From: an uncultured Rhodanobacteraceae bacterium
GTDB lineage: Bacteria > Pseudomonadota > Gammaproteobacteria > Xanthomonadales > Ahniellaceae
Assembly: GCA_937873105.1 (NCBI GenBank)
Contig: CALMWD010000019.1
Coordinates: forward strand, 1 to 5,257
DNA: 5,257 bases
Reading direction: 5' to 3'
Positions 1 to 4,652 of this stretch are shown in pieces. Position 1 is the first letter of the stretch. The number at the start of each line of letters is the position of its first letter. The notes beneath the pieces are model-generated. The model ran no database searches and was not told where the DNA came from. It saw nothing but the letters and a program-made list of their open reading frames with translations. The position numbers were made by a program, and so were the translations under genes.

Positions 1-300
1 CGGGTCGTCCGGCTCGAACAGGATCGCGGTCTTGTCGCCGCGCGTGGCGAGGTGGCGATCGAGGCAGTTCGCGGCGACGTTCAACTCGCCGTCGGCGAAC
101 CAGCGGATGCGGAAATCGTCGAGATCGAAGCTCACGTCCTCGATCTGCGTCGGGTACCGCAGCCATTCGATGCGGGTCGCCTCGCGCGTCCAGAACTGGG
201 CACGGTCGCGCGCGGCGGCGGCGCGGTCGGCTTCGGCGCGGGCCGGATCGATGCTGTGCGCGTCGGCGAAGCCGGGCGGGGGCGGGAAGGAGACGCTCAT
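1..300 (-). CDS. acs: Acetyl-CoA synthetase (AMP-forming), N-terminal fragment
   Basis: Only the first 100 residues are in the window; the gene continues past the left edge (family length is about 650). The enzyme activates acetate with ATP to acetyl-AMP and then forms acetyl-CoA in the cytoplasm. The recognisable part is the family's N-terminal region: an FW motif near residue 37, then IRWFADGELN (64-73), NCLDRHL (78-84) and GDKTAILFE (88-96), which match the conserved stretch before the adenylation core. The catalytic and ATP-binding motifs and the acetylatable lysine lie outside the window. The ATG at 300 comes 4 nt after the TGA of the upstream membrane-protein gene and has only a weak AGG-type ribosome site, so coupled translation is likely. 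The FADGEL and LFEPDDP wording resembles Xanthomonas-type Acs, as I recall it. Propionyl-CoA synthetase is a less likely alternative. Confidence 0.92.
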   Translation of the reverse strand, partial: MSVSFPPPPGFADAHSIDPARAEADRAAAARDRAQFWTREATRIEWLRYPTQIEDVSFDLDDFRIRWFADGELNVAANCLDRHLATRGDKTAILFEPDDP

Positions 301-304
301 GCGT

Positions 305-586
305 TCAGGCCTGTTCGCGTTCGTCGTCGTTGTCGACCGTGCGCCTCGCGCTGGCGTCCAGCTTGCGCTTCTCCATCGCCTTGCGCATCAGTTCGCGCTC
401 CTCGGGCGAGGGCAGGTAGACCTCGCGCTGCTGGCTCGACTCGATGCGCGCCTGGGCGAAGGCGAAGACCGCACCCAGCGAGAACAGGAAGGCGCCGAGC
501 AGGCTCAGGCCGAGCAGGCCGGGGCTGTCGGTCAGGAAGGCGACGGCGAGACAGAGCACGGTGAGGCCGGCGAGGACGAAGCGCAT
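305..586 (-). CDS. Small two-helix membrane protein of unknown function
   Basis: A 93-residue protein that I do not recognise. Two hydrophobic segments (about residues 2-19 and 22-46), separated by a short TDSPG turn, predict a helical hairpin in the inner membrane. The rest (47-93) is a charged, hydrophilic tail rich in Glu, Arg and Lys, including PSPEERELMRKAMEKRK (59-75), probably a short cytoplasmic helix. The ATG at 586 is preceded by GGAG with 5 nt spacing, a good ribosome site. An open frame continues upstream of this ATG, but its translation is arginine/proline-rich, overlaps the GAF gene and is not credible. The stop is 4 nt from the acs start, so it probably shares a transcript with acs. 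The coding call is well supported by the ribosome site and membrane pattern. The function is unknown; a link to acetate metabolism is inference from position only. Confidence 0.75.
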   Translation of the reverse strand: MRFVLAGLTVLCLAVAFLTDSPGLLGLSLLGAFLFSLGAVFAFAQARIESSQQREVYLPSPEERELMRKAMEKRKLDASARRTVDNDDEREQA

Positions 587-614
587 GGCGACTCCAGGAC
601 GAGGTGTTCGGGAC

Positions 615-637
615 GCGCGCAGTGTCGCACGGCGCGC
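615..637. repeat. Imperfect hairpin between the GAF gene and the small membrane-protein gene
   Basis: Inverted repeat CGCGCGC...GCGCGCG (614-620 with 632-638) and inner arms GTG/CAC (622-624 with 628-630), separated by one mismatch (A621/G631), with a TCG loop at 625-627. It begins 8 nt after the GAF gene's TGA, in the 59-nt gap before the next gene. There is no T-run on the minus strand, so it is not a classic intrinsic terminator. It could be an attenuating or RNA-processing hairpin inside a GAF/membrane-protein/acs transcript, or simply GC-rich chance. Confidence 0.35.
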
Positions 638-645
638 GGCGCGGA

Positions 646-1176
646 TCAGCCGGGGCGCCCGGTCGTGCGCAGTTGCGCCAGGCGCTCGGCCAGCAGCAGG
701 GCCATCTGCTGCAACACGCGCACGTGGCGGTCGCTGTAGAAGCCGGCCTGCGAATGCTCGGAGTCGAGCACGCCGAGCAGCTCGTCGCGGTGCATCAGCG
801 GCAGCGCCAGTTCGGACAGGCGCGGTTCGTCGTCGACCACGTAGCGCGGGTCGGTGCGGGTGTCGTCGATGCGCTGGACCTGTCGCGTCGCCGCGCAGGC
901 GCCGACCACGCCCTGGCCGACGCGCAGCGCGATCGGATGCTCGATCACCTTCGGCGCCTTCAGCTTGGGGCCGTACGCGGCGACCTGGGTCAGCAGAGTG
1001 CCGCCCTCGTCGAGCAGGTAGACGATGCAGTCTTCCAGGCCGAGGGCCGCGATCGCCTCGGAACTGATCGCCCAGGCCGCTTCGCGCGCGCTGCCGGCCT
1101 TGCGCAGCAGCGCGACCAGGCGCGCCAGGGCGGCTTCGGCGGCGGCATCGAGGTCGCGGGGCGTTTCGGCGGTCAT
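646..1176 (-). CDS. Stand-alone GAF-domain protein
   Basis: A 176-residue soluble protein that is essentially one GAF domain (about residues 10-168) with no output domain. An N-terminal helix leads into EDCIVYLLDEGGTLLTQVAAYGP (48-70), then VGQGVVGACAATRQ (86-99), DTRTDPRYVVDDEPRLSELALPL (105-127) and ELLGVLDSEHSQAGFY (132-147). The last blocks resemble, as I recall them, GAF domains normally fused to sensor histidine kinases; GAF domains bind small ligands. Two cysteines are present (C50, C94). The cysteine-bearing HIACDA-type motif of free methionine-(R)-sulfoxide reductase is absent, so that enzyme activity is unlikely. The ATG at 1176 has no Shine-Dalgarno sequence and directly abuts a hairpin. 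The gene is first in a leftward block ending in acs. A regulatory or sensory role is inference; the ligand is not visible. Confidence 0.85.
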   Translation of the reverse strand: MTAETPRDLDAAAEAALARLVALLRKAGSAREAAWAISSEAIAALGLEDCIVYLLDEGGTLLTQVAAYGPKLKAPKVIEHPIALRVGQGVVGACAATRQVQRIDDTRTDPRYVVDDEPRLSELALPLMHRDELLGVLDSEHSQAGFYSDRHVRVLQQMALLLAERLAQLRTTGRPG

Positions 1177-1195
1177 GCCGGGACGATAGCCCGGC
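1177..1195 (-). promoter_or_regulatory. Hairpin and possible leaderless promoter -10 at the GAF gene start
   Basis: Perfect 6-bp arms GCCGGG (1177-1182) and CCCGGC (1190-1195) enclose a 7-nt loop, and one arm directly touches the ATG at 1176. On the minus strand TATCGT sits at -12 to -7 relative to the A of the ATG, the place expected of a -10 box if transcription starts at the start codon. TGGATT about 18 nt further up is a poor -35 match. No ribosome site is present. The sequence fits either a leaderless mRNA or a structured leader that would occlude the start. Both readings are inference. Confidence 0.3.
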
Positions 1196-1227
1196 GGCGG
1201 TGGCGGAATCCAGAACCCCGGGGGCGC

Positions 1228-1268
1228 TGCGCCGATTGATTCCGGTCATGGTCGCGTTAATCGGCGCA
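1228..1268. promoter_or_regulatory. Perfect 10-bp inverted repeat in the divergent intergenic region
   Basis: TGCGCCGATT (1228-1237) is matched exactly by its reverse complement AATCGGCGCA (1259-1268), with 21 nt between the arms. Arm centres are 31 bp apart, about three helical turns, so two proteins bound to the arms would lie on the same face of the DNA. The dyad centre is about 1248, within the 129-nt gap between the divergent GAF and cytochrome b561 genes and 38 nt before the b561 start. An operator for one or both genes is plausible; a long-loop hairpin in the b561 leader is the alternative. I do not recognise the half-site as that of a known regulator. Confidence 0.45.
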
Positions 1269-1270
1269 CT

Positions 1271-1276
1271 TATGCT
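1271..1276 (+). promoter_or_regulatory. Candidate -10 box for the cytochrome b561 gene
   Basis: TATGCT matches the sigma-70 -10 consensus at four of six bases, including the key second A and last T, and lies in an AT-richer island (about 1257-1290) of an otherwise GC-rich region. There is no convincing -35 at the right distance. TTGATT at 1236-1241 is a better -35 but too far from this box; paired with TAATCG (1258-1263) it gives a 16-nt spacer but a weak -10. If the 1271 box is used, the dyad at 1228-1268 would cover the -35 area. Confidence 0.25.
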
Positions 1277-1305
1277 TCACGTCACTTTCACCGCCGGAGA
1301 CCGCC

Positions 1306-1815
1306 ATGAACGACACCGCGCCCGCCGTCTGGGGACGCATGGCCCGCAGCCTGCACTGGCTGATGGCCGCCCTGCTCATCCTGCAATGGGCCACCGGGCA
1401 GTGGGACGACCTGCTCGGCGAACCCTTCCACTTCTCGCTCGGCGTCCTGGTCCTCCTGCTGGCCCTGTTCCGCCTGGCCTGGCGCCTGACCCATCGGGCG
1501 CCGCCGCATCGCGGCCCCCTGACCTTGCCCGACCGCGTGGCCGGCCTGGTGCATGCGCTGTTCTACGTGGTCATGGTGGCCTTGCCGATCACCGGCATCG
1601 TCTGGCGCCAGGCGCGCGAGAAGGTCATCGACGTGTTCGGCCTGTTCTCGCTGCCGCAGTTCGTCGAACCGAGCAAGGCCCTGGCCAAGCAGATGCACGA
1701 CCTGCACGAGGTCGGCGCCAACCTGTTCCTGCTGCTGCTGGCGCTGCACGTGCTCGGCGTGCTCAAGCGCGTCTTCATCGACAAGGACGACACCCTGAAG
1801 CGAATGCTGGGCTGA
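1306..1815 (+). CDS. Cytochrome b561 (CybB family), di-heme membrane protein
   Basis: A 169-residue integral membrane protein of the bacterial cytochrome b561 family, which binds two b-type hemes in a four-helix bundle in the inner membrane and is thought to pass electrons between quinone and a periplasmic partner. Four hydrophobic segments are visible (about residues 12-30, 43-60, 78-99 and 134-154). Likely heme ligands are H17 (in SLHW), H42 (in FHFSLG), H134 and H148. The last two are 14 residues apart in the final helix, as in E. coli CybB. Length is close to the family norm (about 175). The ATG at 1306 follows a good GGAGA ribosome site at 1296-1300. The gene is monocistronic here, divergent from the GAF gene and convergent with the TlpA-like gene, whose stop is 6 nt away. 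The physiological partner cannot be read from the sequence. Confidence 0.93.
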   Translation: MNDTAPAVWGRMARSLHWLMAALLILQWATGQWDDLLGEPFHFSLGVLVLLLALFRLAWRLTHRAPPHRGPLTLPDRVAGLVHALFYVVMVALPITGIVWRQAREKVIDVFGLFSLPQFVEPSKALAKQMHDLHEVGANLFLLLLALHVLGVLKRVFIDKDDTLKRMLG

Positions 1816-1821
1816 GCGCCG

Positions 1822-2643
1822 TCAGGGTGCAGGGCGAAGGTCGCGCAGCCGGGCCGAGAGGCTGGCGCGCGACAGCTCGCCGACGCGGCGTTCGACGATG
1901 CGGCCCTCGGCATCGACGAACAGCGTGGTCGGGTAACCGCGCACGCCCAGCGCGTCGGACAGCGAAGCCGCCGGATCCAGCGCCAGCGACTCGGGGGGAA
2001 TGTGCTGCTCGCGCAGGAATTCGGCGACGGTGCCGGCGTCCTCGCCCTGGTTCGCGAACACGAAACGCACGTCGGGATGGGCTCGCGCCGCCGCGACCAG
2101 CACCGCCATCTCGCGCCGGCACGGTGGGCACCAGGTCGCCCACAGATTGATCACTTGCGGTCGCGCATCGCGCAGCGGCCGCGTCGCCCCGTCGTGGAAA
2201 GACAGCTGCAGGTCCGGGAGCGGCGTCGACGTGCCCGGATCCATCCAGCGGGCGGCGCCGAAGGCGATCAGCATCACCGCCATCGCGCCCGCGGCGCCGA
2301 GATTCAGCGCGCGGGTGCGTTCCCGGCGCCGCCGCTGCACCAGCCACAGCGCGACGGCGGCGCCGACGAGGCCGAAGCCCGGATGCCAGCCGCCGTCACG
2401 CAGGTTCAGCATCGACCACGGTTCGACCCGGTAGTCGGCGAACTGCAGGGCGACGAATCCGACCCGCGCCGCCAGCAGGCCGCCGAGCACCACCCAGAAG
2501 ATCAGGGTCTCGTTGTCCTCGTGGCGCTCGCCGCGGCGCACATCGGCGAGGCGCATGCCGATCGCCGCCGCGACCGCCATCAGCACCAGCAGCCAGAGGC
2601 CGGGCGGCATCATCAGGGGGCCGATCGTGAGCGGCGGGAGCAT
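1822..2643 (-). CDS. TlpA-like thiol:disulfide protein fused to an Lgt-like membrane half
   Basis: A 273-residue protein with two parts. Residues 1-131 contain about four membrane segments (14-32, 47-66, 88-103, 115-131), with LGGLLAARVGFV (53-64) and DGGW...GLVGAAVALW (83-100) resembling the first half of prolipoprotein diacylglyceryl transferase. The second half of that enzyme, with its essential arginine/asparagine motif, is missing, so lipidation activity is not expected. Residues 140-273 form a periplasmic thioredoxin-fold domain of the TlpA/ResA type: WATWCPPC (168-175) carries the redox CPPC pair C172/C175, and GYPTT (236-240) supplies the cis-proline P238. It probably reduces or exchanges disulfides on periplasmic proteins, perhaps for cytochrome or metal-centre assembly. 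The ATG at 2643 opens just before the first membrane helix but has a poor ribosome site. A TTG at 2718 would add 25 arginine-rich residues and is less likely. Fusions of this form occur, as I recall, in related proteobacteria. Confidence 0.9.
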   Translation of the reverse strand: MLPPLTIGPLMMPPGLWLLVLMAVAAAIGMRLADVRRGERHEDNETLIFWVVLGGLLAARVGFVALQFADYRVEPWSMLNLRDGGWHPGFGLVGAAVALWLVQRRRRERTRALNLGAAGAMAVMLIAFGAARWMDPGTSTPLPDLQLSFHDGATRPLRDARPQVINLWATWCPPCRREMAVLVAAARAHPDVRFVFANQGEDAGTVAEFLREQHIPPESLALDPAASLSDALGVRGYPTTLFVDAEGRIVERRVGELSRASLSARLRDLRPAP

Positions 2644-2673
2644 GGGACCATGATGCCGGGCGGATCGGTCGCG

Positions 2674-2691
2674 GTCACGCCATCTCGTGAC
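2674..2691. repeat. Short inverted repeat upstream of the TlpA-like gene
   Basis: GTCAC (2674-2678) and GTGAC (2687-2691) are separated by 8 nt, in the 99-nt gap between the exported-protein stop (2743) and the TlpA-like start (2643). It could be a small operator or a hairpin beyond the upstream gene; there is no T-run. The arms are only 5 bp, so chance is a real possibility. I see nothing else convincing in this gap. Confidence 0.2.
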
Positions 2692-2742
2692 TCGACGCCA
2701 AGGCGGCGGCGATGCCAACGCACGGTTCGATGCCGGGCTGCT

Positions 2743-3426
2743 TCAGCGCCGAATGCCTAGGCTCGCAAGCGTTTCCCGGGCCAGTATGCGCGCCCGCTCG
2801 GCGAGCTCGCGGTCCTTGCGGTTGATCGCATCGTCGGTCATGCGAGAGATCAATCCGGAGGTCACGATCAGCGCATCGTAGGCAGTGGTGCGCTCCGTTG
2901 CGGTGCTCGTCTGGAAGGCCGGTGACTCGGCGAGCGCGTCGTTCACGATCCGCAGCAGACGCGCCTCCTGCACGGCGTCGAACTGCCGCAGGTCGGTCAG
3001 GCGAAGGCTGGCGGCGACGGCGAGGGTCAATGCATAGGCAAGATTGTTGCGGCGAAATCCGGGGCTGGACTCGACGCTGGCGAGGATGTTCCGGCCCAGG
3101 TCGAGCGACAGCTGGCGGTGATCCAGGCGGTTCAGGTTGCCGGCCAGGCGTTCCGGAATGTCGCGCGTGCCAGCCGGTTCGAAGTCAGTGGCATCGAATC
3201 CGTGGCGCCATCCGTCGGGGGCGGGTTCGCCAGCCGGCTCCGCGCCGTGCAGCACCACGTAGAGGGTTGGGTTCGAGGCGGCCTCGCGCAGCGCCTGGTC
3301 CATGCGTTCGCCCCAGACCGTTGCGCGCTTGGGCAGCGGCGGCGGCAGCGCCTCCTGCGCGCCTGCGGCGGGCAGCCAGGCCGACCATGCCGCGACGGCG
3401 ACGAGGCAGCGGAACAGCATTCGCAT
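2743..3426 (-). CDS. Exported protein of unknown function, possibly DUF6683-like
   Basis: A 227-residue protein with a clear Sec signal peptide: MRMLFRC start, hydrophobic core to about residue 20, and a probable signal-peptidase I site after AGA (residue 23). A proline-rich linker PPPLPKR (28-34) follows. The mature part is mainly helical. Residues 124-226 (FRRNNLAYALTLAVAASLRL, 124-143, through ARETLASLG, 216-224) have the shape I associate with DUF6683 proteins: an alanine-rich helix, a short variable segment, a helix before an acidic/threonine turn, then a final arginine/leucine-rich helix. That assignment is tentative. There are no mature cysteines and no catalytic motif. The ATG at 3426 has GGAG with 8 nt spacing; the in-frame ATG at 3420 would be too far from it. 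It lies 104 nt downstream of fbp on the same strand, with a hairpin between them, so shared transcription is uncertain. Likely periplasmic. Confidence 0.78.
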   Translation of the reverse strand: MRMLFRCLVAVAAWSAWLPAAGAQEALPPPLPKRATVWGERMDQALREAASNPTLYVVLHGAEPAGEPAPDGWRHGFDATDFEPAGTRDIPERLAGNLNRLDHRQLSLDLGRNILASVESSPGFRRNNLAYALTLAVAASLRLTDLRQFDAVQEARLLRIVNDALAESPAFQTSTATERTTAYDALIVTSGLISRMTDDAINRKDRELAERARILARETLASLGIRR

Positions 3427-3487
3427 GCGACGGACTCCAGGAGGAAAGCCGCAGCATAGACGAGTCCGGGCGAGCCGCGGCAAGGAT

Positions 3488-3514
3488 TCCCGGCGGCCGG
3501 TCGAACCGGCGGGA
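3488..3514 (-). terminator. Bulged hairpin after fbp, possible weak terminator
   Basis: GCCGGT (3496-3501) and ACCGGC (3505-3510) form a perfect 6-bp stem with a CGA loop. TCCC (3488-3491) and GGGA (3511-3514) extend it by 4 bp across a one-sided GGCG bulge. It begins 16 nt beyond the fbp stop codon. The minus-strand sequence after it has no U-run, so a standard intrinsic terminator is not shown. It may reduce read-through into the exported-protein gene or stabilise the fbp mRNA 3' end. Confidence 0.4.
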
Positions 3515-3530
3515 TGGACGCGCCGTGGAT

Positions 3531-4544
3531 TCAGGCCCGATGGTAACTCGTCACCCGCGCCACTTCGTTCTTCGAGCCGAGGAACACCGGCACGCGTTCG
3601 TGCAGGGCCAGCGGCTGGCGTTCCATGATGCGGATGCTGCCGTCGGTGGCGGCGCCGCCGGCCTGTTCGACGATGAAGGCCATCGGGTTGGCTTCGTACA
3701 TCAGGCGCAGGCGGCCGCCCTTGTCGCGGCACTTGGCGTCGACCGGATACATGAACACGCCGCCGCGGGTCAGGATGCGATGCACGTCGGCGACCATCGA
3801 GGCGACCCAGCGCATGTTGAAGTCCTTGCCGCGCGGGCCGGTCTTGCCGGCCAGCAGTTCGTCGATGTAACGCTTCACCGGCGCGTCCCAGTGGCGCATG
3901 TTGCTCATGTTGATCGCGAATTCGGCGGTGTCTTCGGGGATGCGCACGTTCATCTCGGTCAGCACGAAGCTGCCCTGTTCGCGATCCAGCGTGAACATGT
4001 GGGTGCCGTCGCCGACCGTCAGCACCAGCACCGTGCTCGGTCCGTAGACGGTGTAGCCGGCCGCGACCTGCTTCGTGCCCGGCTGCAGGAAGTCCTCGGG
4101 CCTGGGCTCGGTCACGCCCTCCGGCGCCTTCAGCACCGAGAAGATGGTGCCGACCGAGACGTTCACGTCGATGTTCGAGGAGCCGTCGAGCGGATCGAAC
4201 AGCAGCAGGTATTCGCCCTTCGGGTAGCGATGCGGGATCGGATGCGGATCGTCCATTTCCTCGGACGCGATCGCGGCCAGGTGGCCGCCCCATTCGTTGG
4301 CTTCGAGCAGGATCTCGTTGCTGAGCACGTCCAGCTTCTTCTGCACCTCGCCCTGCACGTTGACCGAGCCGACGCTGCCGAGCACGCCGCCGAGCGCGCC
4401 CTTGTTGATCTGGGTCGCGATGGTCTTGCAGGCGCGCGCCACGACCTCGATCAGCAGGCGCAGGTCCGGCTTGATCACGCCCTTGTGGCGTTGTTCCTCG
4501 ATGAGATAGCGGGTCAGCGAGATCGGCTTGTGCACGCGGGTCAT
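3531..4544 (-). CDS. fbp: Fructose-1,6-bisphosphatase, class I
   Basis: A complete 337-residue cytoplasmic enzyme that hydrolyses fructose 1,6-bisphosphate to fructose 6-phosphate and phosphate, the committed gluconeogenic step. The metal-binding signature DPLDGSSN is at 117-124 (D117, D120), preceded by SEE (94-96) with metal ligands E95 and E96. [15 protein letters not shown] (283-297) carries the conserved active-site glutamate E284. NMSNMRHWD (212-220) and KYP-type substrate-binding region equivalents (GGVFMYP, 261-267) are in place. Length matches the family (about 330-340), and no key residue is missing. The ATG at 4544 follows a GGAG ribosome site (4552-4555) with 7 nt spacing. The 108-nt gap to the upstream aminopeptidase allows its own promoter, but I see no strong one; GACAAT near 4585 is a possible -10. 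Downstream is a hairpin and then the exported-protein gene. Confidence 0.98.
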   Translation of the reverse strand: MTRVHKPISLTRYLIEEQRHKGVIKPDLRLLIEVVARACKTIATQINKGALGGVLGSVGSVNVQGEVQKKLDVLSNEILLEANEWGGHLAAIASEEMDDPHPIPHRYPKGEYLLLFDPLDGSSNIDVNVSVGTIFSVLKAPEGVTEPRPEDFLQPGTKQVAAGYTVYGPSTVLVLTVGDGTHMFTLDREQGSFVLTEMNVRIPEDTAEFAINMSNMRHWDAPVKRYIDELLAGKTGPRGKDFNMRWVASMVADVHRILTRGGVFMYPVDAKCRDKGGRLRLMYEANPMAFIVEQAGGAATDGSIRIMERQPLALHERVPVFLGSKNEVARVTSYHRA

Positions 4545-4652
4545 GGCGGGGCTCCGGAAAGGTGGCGCATTGTCCCCGCAAGGCGCGCGGACCGCGAGCC
4601 GATGGCGCCCGCTGCCAGCGTTAGGCCATGCGCCTGACGAGGCCCGGGCGGT

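Noticed and set aside
32..739. Long plus-strand open frames over the acs, membrane-protein and GAF region
   Set aside because: Low-complexity Arg/Ala/Gln-rich translations antisense to recognisable genes; typical shadow frames in GC-rich DNA.
646..1176. Free methionine-(R)-sulfoxide reductase (a stand-alone GAF enzyme) as identity of the GAF protein
   Set aside because: The segment that should carry the catalytic cysteine (HIACDA-type) reads RYVVDDEPRLSE, so the key cysteine is absent.
305..1249. 314-residue minus-strand frame running through the small membrane-protein gene and across the GAF gene
   Set aside because: Only its last 93 residues look like protein; the upstream part is arginine/alanine/proline-rich and out of frame with the convincing GAF domain.
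1822..2643. Genuine prolipoprotein diacylglyceryl transferase (lgt)
   Set aside because: Only the first half of the fold is suggested; the essential second-half motifs are absent and the rest is a thioredoxin domain.
1822..2718. Longer TlpA-like protein starting from TTG at 2718
   Set aside because: It adds 25 arginine-rich residues ahead of the first membrane helix and uses a rarer start codon; the ATG at 2643 fits the membrane domain better, though neither has a strong ribosome site.
2898..4637. 579-residue plus-strand open frame antisense to fbp and the exported-protein gene
   Set aside because: Composition is His/Arg/Ala/Asp-rich with no domain, and it lies opposite an intact, highly conserved FBPase; a shadow of its codon bias.
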